From contig NZ_NNBP01000002.1 in NCBI RefSeq assembly GCF_002803155.1, forward strand, positions 434,001 to 498,000: a stretch of 64,000 bases of DNA, written 5' to 3'. Positions within the stretch are counted from its first letter, which is position 1. Each line of letters starts with the position of its first letter. The notes under the pieces were generated by a model. It saw only the letters and a list, made by a program, of their open reading frames with translations. It ran no database searches and was not told where the DNA came from. Both the position numbers and the translations under genes were made by a program. This DNA is from Streptomyces sp. CB02959. GTDB lineage: Bacteria > Actinomycetota > Actinomycetes > Streptomycetales > Streptomycetaceae. Shown piece by piece: positions 27,722 through 36,536 of this stretch.

Positions 27722-28434
27722 ATCACTTGTTGCCTCGCGACGCTTGGCCGGATGGCCGGATGGCCGGATGGGTGGGGAGAGGGGCGCTGAGGTGCCCAGG
27801 CTCCCGACCCGTCATGGGGGCGGAGCGGCGCTTCTGGGGGTTGAAACGTAGGGGCGGCGCTGCCTCCGTCAAAAACCCGCCTCCTCGGCCGTCGATCGAG
27901 CGCGCCGACGCCTGAATTGACGGTCTGCTGCTTCGCCGCTCGACCGGCCCGTCGAGCGAAGGCCGAGGTCTTCGGCCAAGGCATCTCACCCATCCGACTT
28001 TGCGGAGCAGGGCTTCAGCCAGCCGAAGCAAGCAGCTCAGGAAGGCATGTCCATGGTGCAGTATCACCCTGTGTTGTGTCAGCCCGGCCGTTTTCGGACA
28101 GTGGGTCGCCGGCCGCTTCGAGGCGCGGGAGCGGGTGCAACGGTGCGCAGCCTTCTGCGGCACGTACGGCAGCCGTGATTCCTGCGGAAAGGCCCGATCC
28201 GCAAGCGCTTCTATCGAGATCCGGATCTGAAAGAAGTCAGTCCAGGGGCGAGCCCCGAGGTCGTCAGTGGGGCACGCCGTGCTGCCGTGTCGGGCGGGCT
28301 GTTTGTTGGAGAAAGGCGTAGGTCGGGGTCGATCTGCCGGTGGCCGGTGGCTGGCCCGCCGATGGCCGGTGGCCGATGGCCAAGGATTCCGGCTGAACGA
28401 TTTCACTCAAGCGTTCATTCCGTAGGGAGGGTGC
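27722..28434. other. gene-poor stretch with short repeats and a hairpin
   Basis: I find no gene with convincing codon usage here. It holds a tandem repeat of GGCCGGAT (three copies near 27747-27772), a hairpin GCTCGA-N8-TCGAGC with extended flanks near 27930-27965, and repeats of CCGGTGGC near 28338-28375. An open frame on the minus strand (27723-28406) has no coding bias. The last ~50 bp are the leader of the StrR-like gene with AGGGAGG at 28424-28430. Confidence 0.5.
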
Positions 28435-29493
28435 ATGATGACGGAAGGAGTATCCGTGAACAATCCTTCATGCGCAAGTGGCCTGTTGGCCTTGAATGTT
28501 GAAAGCGTATCCATTGACTTACTCGTTGCGGCAGGCTCGCCACGACTGGAGGGGGAAAGCGTAGAGCACGCTCGGACGCTTGCTCAGTCCGAGACCGACT
28601 TTCCCCCGATCATCGTGCATCGGCCGTCGATGAGGGTCATCGACGGAGCACATCGACTGCGCGCCGCGACTTATCAGGGCCGAGCGGAAATCGAGGTCAA
28701 TTTCTTCGAAGGAAGCGAGGAGGACGCGTTTGTACTTGCCGTCGAGTCCAATGTGCAACACGGTTTGCCGCTGACCCTGTCCGACCGCACCGCGGCTGCG
28801 CGGCGCATCGTCACGTCGCATCCGGAATGGTCCGACCGCGCGATCGCCGCGGTCACCGGCCTCGCGGCGAAGACCGTCGGTGCGATTCGCCGGCGGTCGG
28901 CAACTGGGGAAGTTCTCCAGTTGCACAGCCGGATCGGGCGGGACGGCAAGACACGTCCGGTGAGCACCGCCGAGGGGCGCCGGGTGGCGAGCACGCTGCT
29001 CATGGAGAATCCCGGCGCCTCACTGCGTGAAGTGGCCAAGGCGGCCAGTGTCTCGCCCGGCACCGTGCGTGATGTGCGTCAGCGCCTTCAGCGCAACGAG
29101 GACCCGGTCCCTTCCCGTCAGCGCAGGGCCGAGCTGAAGGCGGCGAAGAAGATCTGCGCCGCGGTGAGTGGCACGACGGGTTCCGGCGCCAGGGTTGAAT
29201 TCGCCGAAGTCGGGGGCCCGGAGCGGAAGATGGCGATTCAGGCGCTCATGCGGGACCCGCAGTTACGCATGTCCGACGAGGGGCGGCTCCTGTTGCGCCT
29301 CTTCACTGCCCGAGTCGTCGACGAGCGGCAGCGGCAGCGGCTCATCCGGTGGATTCCCAGCCGTTGGCGGCGCACCGTCACAGAACTCGCATACTCCTGT
29401 TCGCGTGACTGGTACGACTTCGCCCGGCAACTGGAGGCGTGTGACGGGGGAGGGGCGGCCGACGACAAACGAGTTCTGGAAGAGATCGGTTGA
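28435..29493 (+). CDS. StrR-like (ParB-fold) pathway-specific transcription activator
   Basis: 352 residues. N-terminal ParB-like domain with SPRLEGESVEHARTLA, PPIIVHRPSMRVIDGAHRLRA and AVESNVQHGLPLTLSDR, the pattern of StrR/NovG-type activators of antibiotic clusters. A helix-turn-helix follows (WSDRAIAAVTGLAAKTVGAIRRR), then a second one (SLREVAKAASVSPGTVRDVR). Two leucines are encoded by the rare codon TTA (codons 29 and 277), so translation should depend on the bldA tRNA. AGGGAGG is 4 or 7 nt from the two adjacent ATGs. Sits directly before the lanthipeptide precursor and probably activates it. Confidence 0.88.
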   Translation: MMTEGVSVNNPSCASGLLALNVESVSIDLLVAAGSPRLEGESVEHARTLAQSETDFPPIIVHRPSMRVIDGAHRLRAATYQGRAEIEVNFFEGSEEDAFVLAVESNVQHGLPLTLSDRTAAARRIVTSHPEWSDRAIAAVTGLAAKTVGAIRRRSATGEVLQLHSRIGRDGKTRPVSTAEGRRVASTLLMENPGASLREVAKAASVSPGTVRDVRQRLQRNEDPVPSRQRRAELKAAKKICAAVSGTTGSGARVEFAEVGGPERKMAIQALMRDPQLRMSDEGRLLLRLFTARVVDERQRQRLIRWIPSRWRRTVTELAYSCSRDWYDFARQLEACDGGGAADDKRVLEEIG

Positions 29494-29821
29494 CTCGATG
29501 TCGTCGGGGAGTGGTCAGGAGCTTTCCAGACCCTGTGGGACCGCGCAACGAACGAACGTAGAACAGTGCGCGGGTCGGCAGAGGCCGCATGTGGCGTCGC
29601 CAGGACGCATGAAGACCACCGGTCGGGTACGGAAAGCCTGGCAGCGCCACGATTTCGGTCGGCGCCGGCATGTTCAGGAACGACTGCCACTTCCCTGCCC
29701 GTGTGTCGGCTGTGCAGAGCGAACGTAGAAATTCCGTATCGGCGTGCGTTAACTTCCCCGAGGCCATGCGGAGTTCGGCTGCCGGCCGGGTTCCGCCCTG
29801 CCCATATTCCAAGGAGGTTTC
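29494..29821 (+). promoter_or_regulatory. promoter region of the lanthipeptide operon
   Basis: No gene. Two copies of CGAACGTAGAA occur at 29553-29563 and 29720-29730, 167 bp apart, the second ~100 bp before the precursor gene; they are candidate activator or promoter elements. A perfect AAGGAGG ribosome site is at 29811-29817. I do not see a clean StrR-type GTTCGAC-N-GTCGAAC inverted repeat. Confidence 0.4.
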
Positions 29822-29992
29822 ATGGACAGCACTGTGAACGTCTGGAAGAACACCATGTACCGAGAGGGCCTTTCGATGGACCCGAGCCACCCCGCGGGTG
29901 TGGTGGACCTTACCGCCGACCTCTCCGACGAGGGTGACGTCGTGGCCGCGAAGACCCTCTCCACGCAGCCGTTCTTCAACTGCTGCGGCTGA
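29822..29992 (+). CDS. lanA: class II lanthipeptide precursor (mersacidin/lichenicidin-type leader)
   Basis: 56 residues, start ATG with AAGGAGG 4 nt upstream. The leader shows the WK-x(3)-YR-x(2)-L pattern (VWKNTMYREGL), then SHPAG and DLSDEGDV, which match class II leaders of the WKxPxxR...HPAG...ELSDEEL type. The usual GG cleavage site is replaced by VAA. The predicted core is KTLSTQPFFNCCG: Thr45, Ser47 and Thr48 can be dehydrated and Cys54 and Cys55 can close two thioether rings. It lies immediately upstream of a LanM gene. Too short for most gene finders; no second copy is seen nearby. Confidence 0.85.
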   Translation: MDSTVNVWKNTMYREGLSMDPSHPAGVVDLTADLSDEGDVVAAKTLSTQPFFNCCG

Positions 29993-30037
29993 TCCCGTCT
30001 ACGGCATCCGCCCGCACCGGTGTGTCGCGGGTGTCGA

Positions 30038-30078
30038 GACCGGCGTCGGCCCGCACCTCGTGCGGACCGACGCCGGTC
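30038..30078 (+). terminator. hairpin between precursor and synthetase genes
   Basis: GACCGGCGTCGG pairs perfectly with CCGACGCCGGTC, and inner arms CCGCA/TGCGG extend the stem around a short loop. It sits 46 bp after the precursor stop and 70 bp before the LanM start. Such hairpins in lantibiotic operons let most transcripts end after the precursor, so much more peptide than enzyme is made. Confidence 0.7.
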
Positions 30079-30147
30079 GGCCCGGCACCGCCCGCGCCGG
30101 TTCGGACACGTGAGACGGACTCGCACCCCGCCAGAAAGGGACTCCGC

Positions 30148-33100
30148 ATGCTGCACGACCGATGGCCCGGCGAGGACGCTGCCTCCCTCACCCCCGGCTT
30201 CTGGGCTGCAGCCTGCTACGCGCGGGAACGCGTCACCCCCGCCTCCGCCCCGTCGGTTCCCGACAATCCCGACCTGGCGGCGGCCCGGCTCGCCGACTGG
30301 CGGGCGCTGGCGCCGTTCCGGGGCTCGGGGGAAGGATTCTCCGACGCACTCCGCCCGGTCGGCGTGACCGAACCGGTGCTCCACAGACTCCTCGGGGAGG
30401 ACCCCGAGGCGCTTGCCGCCCGGCTGCCCGGCCGCCCGGCATGGGCGGACCGCCTGCGCTCTGCCGACCTCACCCCCGCTCAGTCCGGCACCGAGCCGCT
30501 GCCCGGCCTCCTGCGCGTCGCCGAACCCTTGGTCCGGCGGGCCCGGGACCGGCTGCGCTTGTCCCTGCACCGCCTCGGCCCCTTCCCGGCGGAACTCGAC
30601 GGGCTGTGCGAAGCCCTGCTCGCGAGCGTGCCGGTCGCCCGGCTGGCCGTGCTGCTGAAACCCACCATGATCCTCGAAATCAACGTGGCGCGCGTCCAGG
30701 GCGGACTCGCCTCCGGAAGGACCGGCGAGGAGCGCTACAACCTCTTCGTCGACGCGCTCACCACGCCCGAGGAGCAACACCGCCTGTGGTCGGAGTACCC
30801 GGTGCTGGCCCGGTGCGTGGTCGAACTGCTCGACGACTGGGTGGCGGACCGTACGCGCTTCGCCCGGCATCTGCGCGACGACCTCGCCGAGTTGTGCGAC
30901 ACCCTGTGGTCCGGTGCGCGGCCCGGCGGCGTCGCGGCGGTCCGTTTCGGCCACGGTGACGTCCACCGCAGGGGCAGGTCGGTGTGCCGGGTCGACTTCC
31001 ACGGCGTACCGTCGGTGTTCTACAAGCCACGCTCACTCGCGGTGGACGAGCAGTTCGCCGCACTCCTGCACCGCTTCAACGAGGACAGCCCGCACGCCCT
31101 GCGCTCCCCGCGCACCTCGACCCGCGCGGACCACGGCTGGGCGGAGCACGTGACGCCGCGGGCCTGCACGAGCCGGCAGGACGTCGCCCGCTTCTACTGG
31201 CGCACCGGCGCACTGCTCGCCCTGGTGCACGCGCTGCGCGGAACCGACTTCCACCACGAGAACCTCATCGCGGCCGGCGAGCATCCGGTACTCGTCGACC
31301 TCGAAGCGCTGCTGCACCCCGGCGCCCCGGAGCGAGCGCCGCGGCGCAGCGGGAGCGGTGGGGTCGAGCCGGACGAGCCGGCCCTGGCCGCCCTGAACGA
31401 GTCGGTGCGGGCCACCGCGCTGCTGCCGTCCAAGGTGGTGCTGGACGCGGCGGCGGGCGTGTCCGCCGCCGACTACAGCGGACTGAACGGCTCCCAGGGC
31501 CAGCCGTCCGCCGTCCCGGTTCCCGTCGAGAAGAACGCCGGGACCGACGAGGTGCACATCGTGTGGGAACACATCCGCACGGAGGGCGGGGAGAACCGCC
31601 CGCGCATGCCCGACGGTACGTACTGCCACCCCGCGGACCACGCCCCTGACGTGCTGGCGGGATTCCGCTGCGCGTACGACTGGATCGTCGCCCGGCGCGC
31701 GGAACTCCTCGCCCCCGGCGGCCTGATCGCCGGTTTCGCCGGCACACCGGTGCGCTTCTTGCCCAGGGCGAGCTTCGTCTACGCCAAGGTGGTCACCCAG
31801 AGCATGCATCCGGACTTCCTGCGGGACGCGTTGGACCGGGAGCGCAGCACCGCCCGGCTGTGCGCCGGAAGATACGCCGGATCGGCGGGCGCAGCGGTCG
31901 TGCGCGCCGAGATGGACGCGGTACTGCGCGGGGACATCCCGCTGTTCCAGGCCCTGCCCGGGGCGCGGAAGCTGATGCTCGACGACGGCCGCTCGGTACC
32001 CGGGTTCTTCGACGAACCGGTGCTCACAGCGGTGCGCGGCCGTATCGAGGCCATGGGCCCCGAAGACCAGGCGCTCCAGGAGCGGATCATCGCCGGTTCG
32101 TTCGTCGGCAGAGTGGACGTCGGCTTGTTGGAGAAGCCGCCCTCCGCGGCCTCGCGGCACGGTCGGCGGCGGACCCGTACCGCCGGCGCCGGGGAACTCG
32201 TCGATGCCGCAACGGCGATCGGCGACCGGGTACGCAGGCTCGCCATCGTCCGGGACGGGAGAGTCGGGTGGATCGCGCCCAAGGACGTGGCGTACGGGGT
32301 CTGGGACCTGGCCGCACTCGACGAGGACCTCTACTCCGGACTCTCCGGGATCGGTCTCTACCTCGCGCGCCTGGGCCACCTCAGCGGCCACCGGCGCTTC
32401 ACCTCGCTGGCATCGGACATCGCCGACGAGGTGGTCCGCAGGGTCCACACGCGGGCGGCGGCCGCGGCCCGACGACCCGCGGGCAGCGGAACCCCCGCGG
32501 ACATCGGGGCATTCGGCGCCTGGATGGGGCCGCTGTACTTCCTGGCGCACCTCGACCGCTTGCTCGGCGGCACAGCTCATGTGGCCGCGGTACGCGAGCC
32601 GCTGCTGTCCGCCGTGGAACGCGACCTGGGCAGGACGAAGACCTTTGACGTCGTGGCGGGTTCGGCGGGCTGCGCGCTGGTTCTGCTCACTCTGATCGAC
32701 GCCGGACTCGACAGCGACGGCCGGGCGGCGGACCTGGCCCGGCGCGCCGCCCGGCACCTGGTCACCGGTGCCGTTCCGGGTGGCACCGGGCGAGGTCTGG
32801 CCTGGGAGCACCACCAGATCGGCAGCAGTCGGCCGCTCACGGGCTTCGCCCATGGAACGGCGGGCATCGTGACCGCACTGGCCCGACTGCACCCCTTCGT
32901 ACCCGAGGAGGGATGCGCCGCCGCGGTGACCGGTGGACTGGCCTACGAGAAGGAGGCGTTCGACGCCGAGGCCGGGAACTGGCCCGACTTCCGCTCCGAC
33001 GCGCCGTCGCCGTTTCGCTCACTGTGGTGCCATGGTGCCGCGGGAATCGGCATGTCCCGCCTTGATCTGCTCGGCCGGACGGCGACGACCGGCCGGGAGG

Positions 33101-33450
33101 AAGAGCTGGCCGCCGACGCCATGGCGGCGCTACGACCCGGCGACTCCGGTGCCGGCACGCTGCGCCTCACCGGTCGCGGCAGCGACAGCATGTGCCACGG
33201 GGACCTGGGAAACCTCGAACTCCTCCTGCTGGCCGAACAGAGCGGCCGGGTCGAGCCCGGCCACCTGGCGCGGTCGCTCGGGGAGAAGCTGGATGCCGCG
33301 GCGGAGACCGACTGGGTGTGCGGTTCGCCGTCCCGGAGCGAGGCCCCCGGCCTGATGACCGGCCTCTCGGGCGTGGGGCACCAACTGCTGCGCTTCGCCT
33401 GCCCGGAGCAGGTGCCCTCCGTCTTGCTGCTGCACCCGCCGGGGGCGTGA
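30148..33450 (+). CDS. lanM: class II lanthipeptide synthetase LanM
   Basis: 1100 residues from the ATG at 30148 (AAAGGG 7 nt upstream). Residues ~190-600 are the DUF4135 dehydratase that phosphorylates and eliminates Ser/Thr; conserved pieces include VFYKPRSLAVDEQF, GTDFHHENLIAAGEHPVLVDLE and TPVRFLPRASFVY. Residues ~740-1100 are a LanC-like cyclase with zinc ligands Cys961 (LWCHGAAG) and Cys1016-His1017 (MCHGDLGN). It should make the two thioether rings in the upstream precursor. No LanT transporter or protease gene is visible in the neighbourhood. Confidence 0.95.
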   Translation: MLHDRWPGEDAASLTPGFWAAACYARERVTPASAPSVPDNPDLAAARLADWRALAPFRGSGEGFSDALRPVGVTEPVLHRLLGEDPEALAARLPGRPAWADRLRSADLTPAQSGTEPLPGLLRVAEPLVRRARDRLRLSLHRLGPFPAELDGLCEALLASVPVARLAVLLKPTMILEINVARVQGGLASGRTGEERYNLFVDALTTPEEQHRLWSEYPVLARCVVELLDDWVADRTRFARHLRDDLAELCDTLWSGARPGGVAAVRFGHGDVHRRGRSVCRVDFHGVPSVFYKPRSLAVDEQFAALLHRFNEDSPHALRSPRTSTRADHGWAEHVTPRACTSRQDVARFYWRTGALLALVHALRGTDFHHENLIAAGEHPVLVDLEALLHPGAPERAPRRSGSGGVEPDEPALAALNESVRATALLPSKVVLDAAAGVSAADYSGLNGSQGQPSAVPVPVEKNAGTDEVHIVWEHIRTEGGENRPRMPDGTYCHPADHAPDVLAGFRCAYDWIVARRAELLAPGGLIAGFAGTPVRFLPRASFVYAKVVTQSMHPDFLRDALDRERSTARLCAGRYAGSAGAAVVRAEMDAVLRGDIPLFQALPGARKLMLDDGRSVPGFFDEPVLTAVRGRIEAMGPEDQALQERIIAGSFVGRVDVGLLEKPPSAASRHGRRRTRTAGAGELVDAATAIGDRVRRLAIVRDGRVGWIAPKDVAYGVWDLAALDEDLYSGLSGIGLYLARLGHLSGHRRFTSLASDIADEVVRRVHTRAAAAARRPAGSGTPADIGAFGAWMGPLYFLAHLDRLLGGTAHVAAVREPLLSAVERDLGRTKTFDVVAGSAGCALVLLTLIDAGLDSDGRAADLARRAARHLVTGAVPGGTGRGLAWEHHQIGSSRPLTGFAHGTAGIVTALARLHPFVPEEGCAAAVTGGLAYEKEAFDAEAGNWPDFRSDAPSPFRSLWCHGAAGIGMSRLDLLGRTATTGREEELAADAMAALRPGDSGAGTLRLTGRGSDSMCHGDLGNLELLLLAEQSGRVEPGHLARSLGEKLDAAAETDWVCGSPSRSEAPGLMTGLSGVGHQLLRFACPEQVPSVLLLHPPGA

Positions 33451-33477
33451 ACGGATCGGGTCAGGCAGTCAGGCTGC

Positions 33478-33499
33478 CAGGCAGTCAGGCCCCTGCCTG
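33478..33499 (+). terminator. terminator hairpin after lanM
   Basis: CAGGCAG-N8-CTGCCTG forms a perfect 7-bp stem 28 bp after the LanM stop. It is built from the second of two AGGCAGTCAGGC direct repeats (33463-33474 and 33479-33490). Confidence 0.5.
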
Positions 33500-33532
33500 T
33501 CCCGGCGCGCCCGATGCCTGTCCTTCCTCTTC

Positions 33533-33862
33533 CTACTCTCCCTCCTGTCCGTGCCGGGCTGCGAAGTCCGTGAACCGCTCCAACGCGGAACCGAGGTCGG
33601 CCGGTCCGCAGCGGAGATGGCAGACGGAGCCGTCCGACCATGCCTGAATCCAGGAATCCCCCTCGGCGACCTCGGTCCGGTCCAGGGTGACTCCGTTGAG
33701 TCCGGTCTCTTCGAGATCGACCTCAACGGACCAGCCGGGATTGTCCAGCGTCTCGATGCGGATGCCGAACCCGTTGAATCGAAGGACATGTCGAGCACGC
33801 CGACGGACCCAGTGTTCACCACTGCGGCGGGGTCCGGCACAACTCGTAGGACACTCAAGCAC
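33533..33862 (-). CDS. Imm53-type immunity protein
   Basis: 109 residues. The C-terminal ~75 match the Imm53 pattern: FGIRIETLDNPGWSVEVDLE, then WIQAWSDG and LERFTDFA. The N-terminal part lacks the WYxxQCDGDWEH segment usual in the family and reads as basic, Cys/Arg-rich sequence, so either this branch has diverged or an early frameshift replaced the N-terminus. GTG start at 33862 with GGCGAGG upstream gives family length. Imm53 proteins usually protect against polymorphic toxins; no toxin gene is adjacent. It is convergent with lanM. Confidence 0.7.
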   Translation of the reverse strand: MLECPTSCAGPRRSGEHWVRRRARHVLRFNGFGIRIETLDNPGWSVEVDLEETGLNGVTLDRTEVAEGDSWIQAWSDGSVCHLRCGPADLGSALERFTDFAARHGQEGE

Positions 33863-34136
33863 CTTGGCCTCGCCGTCATGCGCCCCAGGCGCCGCTCCCG
33901 TCGCGGAGTTACCGCCGTGACACCGTCGCCGGGCATAATTGGGTGACCATGCCGGGCCGCGGCGTGTGCCGGCATCGCGGTGCGGAGGGTGCGCCGGGCG
34001 GTGCCGGGACCAGGCGCGGCGGCGGACCGGCGGTGCGGCAGGCGGCGCTCCTGGGCGCGGGCGAGGGCGTTGCCACGCGTTGCCATCGGTGAACGTGCGA
34101 ACGAACGTCCGCACGGCGCATTTCTCTGGGGGGACG
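33863..34136 (+). promoter_or_regulatory. divergent intergenic region between Imm53 and TIR genes
   Basis: No gene found. A CATAAT hexamer near 33937 could be a -10 element for the TIR operon, but a well-spaced -35 is not clear. GGGGGG at 34129-34134 is the ribosome site of the TIR gene. Confidence 0.3.
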
Positions 34137-36536
34137 GTGGAGAGCGGAGCCCGTCGGCAGAAGCCGACCTACGACGCGTTCATCAGCTACAACACCAAGG
34201 ACGGGGCCGTGGTGCACCGCCTCGCCGAGATGCTGCACGAGGAGGGCTTCCACGTCTTCCTCGACGACTGGAGCCTGGTGGCGGGAGAGCCCTGGCACGA
34301 GCGCCAGAACGAGGCATTGGCCAACAGCCCCTGCTGTCTTGCGATGTGGGGCCCGCACGGCCTGGGGCCGTGGCACAACGAGGAGGTGCGGCTCGCGGTC
34401 GAGGCCCGGGTCAGTGGCCGCTCCATGCGGGTGATCCCCGTGCTGCTCCCGAACAGCCCGGATGCGGCCCTGGAGCATCCGGACTTCCTGGACCGGTACA
34501 CCTATTGCGACTTCCGCGACGGGCTGGACCAACCCCGTTCGTTCACCCGGCTCTGCGCCGGGATCCGCGGCGAGGCACCCGGACCACCGGAACCGCGGGC
34601 CGCGACGCCACCGGGCGGATCGACCGACGCGGCGTATCGGTCGGAGTTCAACACCCCTGCCAAAGGCTGGCGGAGGAGCTCTGTCGTGACGGCGGCCCGC
34701 GCCGCGGCGACGCCGGGCGGGCCCCCGGTGGTGCTGTGCGGACTGCCCGGCATCGGCAAGACACATGCGCTGTGCGACACCGCGGACGACCTCCGCGCCG
34801 GCCGGACCGTCCTCGCCCTGTCCGCGGGAGGGACCGTGGCCGCCGAGCCCCGCTTCCTGGTGGACGGGGTCAACGACTGGCTGGACAGGGCGTTCGACCG
34901 CGGGTTGGCCGGTGAGGACCTGTACCCGCGTGACTGGCCGGACGCGCTCGCCGCCCTACTGGCGTGCGTCGCGGACGAACCGCTCCTGGTGCTGTTGGAC
35001 AACCTCGGCACGGACCGTGTCGGACGGACCATTCTGAGCGCCTTCGCCGGACTCCGCGACTGCCTCGTCCTGGCCACCGCCCAGGAGCACTTCGCGGACA
35101 CCACCGACGTCCTGCACGTAGTGGTGCCGCCGATGTCCCACGCCGAAGGCACCGACTTCATCGCGCATGTGGCGCGGAGCACCAACCTCCCGGTGGACCC
35201 GGCCGAGCTGGCGCGGCAACTGCCGGGTGACGTGCTCTCGCACCCCCTCGCCCTGCGCACGTTCCTGGCACACACCGCCTACGTGCCCGCACCTCTGCTC
35301 ATCCGCCCCGACCTCCCCTCCGATGTCCTCTCCGCACGGAAACTCGTGGCAACGGCAGTGGCCCGGCTTCCGGCCGTACACCGCAAGGCCCTCGCGTACG
35401 CCGCGGTGCTCGACCGCGTACCCCTGGCGGATCTCCTCTCGGCGGGGATGGCTCTTCCACCGTGGTTCACCGCGTCGTTGACCGATCTGGGGCCGCGCTG
35501 CCTCGTCGTCCAAGTCGCCGGCGGCATCGAGGTGCCCCAGCTCGTGACGCAGGCCCTGGACGATGTGGACCCGTCGGCCCGCCGGTCCGCCCTGCACGAC
35601 ATCTTCGCCGAACTGGCGGACCTGGCGGCCGAGGCGGAGAACGAAGCGCTGGGGGCGCTGGCGGGTGTGCTGGCGCCGGTAGCCCTGGTGTCGGTGGAGA
35701 CGGATGAATGGCGCGCACTTCGCGACGCCGTCCCCGACCGGCTGCTGGACCGGCTCAACTCACGCGGTTTCTGGAAGGAGTACGTCCTGCTCACCAAGGC
35801 AGTCATCGAGGCGGTCGACGGCCTCGGGGACGATGCGGACCGGGTCCGCCTGCGGGTCCGGCTGTCCCGCAAGATCGCCCAGCTCGGCGACACCAGGTCC
35901 GCTTGGCAGTTGGCGCGCGAGTGCGAGTCGATCCCGGGGGCCCTCGACTCACCCGGGCTGCGCGCGGAGCTGGCGGGCCAGCGGGCCTTCCTCTCCTACT
36001 TGCAGGAGGACGACCGTTCGACCTTGCACGAGCTGGGTGTCTGTGTCGACCTGCGGACCCGCACGGGCGATGCCGCGGGCCTGCTGATCGCCCACAAGCT
36101 GGAAGGCAACGTCCATCTGCGGCGCGGGAGGTACCAGGAGGCCGCCGAGGCCTATCGCACCGCTCTGGCCGTGGGTGGCGAGACGGCTGACGCCCGGCAC
36201 CGTCTCGACACGGAGGCGAGCCTGGGGATGTGCGAGGCGCGCCTCGGCTCGCCCTCCTCGGCCATGCGGCGTCTGAAGGGCGCGGTGGACGAGATGCGCG
36301 CCCTGTCCTTGACCATCGACCTGCCCCGTGCGCTGCACGGCCTCGCCCTCGTGTACGAGCGGCTGGGGCTGCCGGCGCGGGCCCTGGAAGCGGTGCGCCA
36401 GGCTGCCGCAACACCGGCCCGCGACCCCGCGGTGCGCAAGGCGGTCGACCGGATGCTGTGGCGCTTGGAGAACCTACGGCCGGTGACCCGGTTCGCGGTG
36501 GACGAAGGGAAGGCAGAGGGCGATCCGCGGTGCTAG
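34137..36536 (+). CDS. TIR-STAND NTPase with C-terminal TPR repeats
   Basis: 799 residues from the GTG at 34137 (GGGGGG just upstream). Residues ~8-150: TIR/SEFIR-type domain starting KPTYDAFISYNTKDGAVVHRL, with FLDDWSLVAGEPWHERQNEAL whose Glu residues are candidates for the NADase site. Residues ~170-480: STAND/NB-ARC ATPase with P-loop GLPGIGKT (Lys208), Walker B-like LLVLLDN and LSHPLALRTFLA. Residues ~560-780: TPR-like helical repeats (LRRGRYQEAAEAYRTALAV). The layout is that of bacterial NLR-like immune sensors, in which ligand binding to the repeats opens the ATPase and activates the TIR effector. It overlaps the next gene by 7 bp. Confidence 0.88.
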   Translation: MESGARRQKPTYDAFISYNTKDGAVVHRLAEMLHEEGFHVFLDDWSLVAGEPWHERQNEALANSPCCLAMWGPHGLGPWHNEEVRLAVEARVSGRSMRVIPVLLPNSPDAALEHPDFLDRYTYCDFRDGLDQPRSFTRLCAGIRGEAPGPPEPRAATPPGGSTDAAYRSEFNTPAKGWRRSSVVTAARAAATPGGPPVVLCGLPGIGKTHALCDTADDLRAGRTVLALSAGGTVAAEPRFLVDGVNDWLDRAFDRGLAGEDLYPRDWPDALAALLACVADEPLLVLLDNLGTDRVGRTILSAFAGLRDCLVLATAQEHFADTTDVLHVVVPPMSHAEGTDFIAHVARSTNLPVDPAELARQLPGDVLSHPLALRTFLAHTAYVPAPLLIRPDLPSDVLSARKLVATAVARLPAVHRKALAYAAVLDRVPLADLLSAGMALPPWFTASLTDLGPRCLVVQVAGGIEVPQLVTQALDDVDPSARRSALHDIFAELADLAAEAENEALGALAGVLAPVALVSVETDEWRALRDAVPDRLLDRLNSRGFWKEYVLLTKAVIEAVDGLGDDADRVRLRVRLSRKIAQLGDTRSAWQLARECESIPGALDSPGLRAELAGQRAFLSYLQEDDRSTLHELGVCVDLRTRTGDAAGLLIAHKLEGNVHLRRGRYQEAAEAYRTALAVGGETADARHRLDTEASLGMCEARLGSPSSAMRRLKGAVDEMRALSLTIDLPRALHGLALVYERLGLPARALEAVRQAAATPARDPAVRKAVDRMLWRLENLRPVTRFAVDEGKAEGDPRC

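Noticed and set aside
27723..28406. 227-codon minus-strand frame between the XRE and StrR-like genes
   Set aside because: Residue composition (His, Arg, Pro, Ser) is erratic, codon bias is lacking, and no ribosome site or family is evident.
34137..36536. Start further upstream of the TIR gene at ~33939
   Set aside because: The upstream frame is Arg/Gly-rich without coding character; the GTG at 34137 follows a GGGGGG ribosome site directly and leads into the TIR domain.
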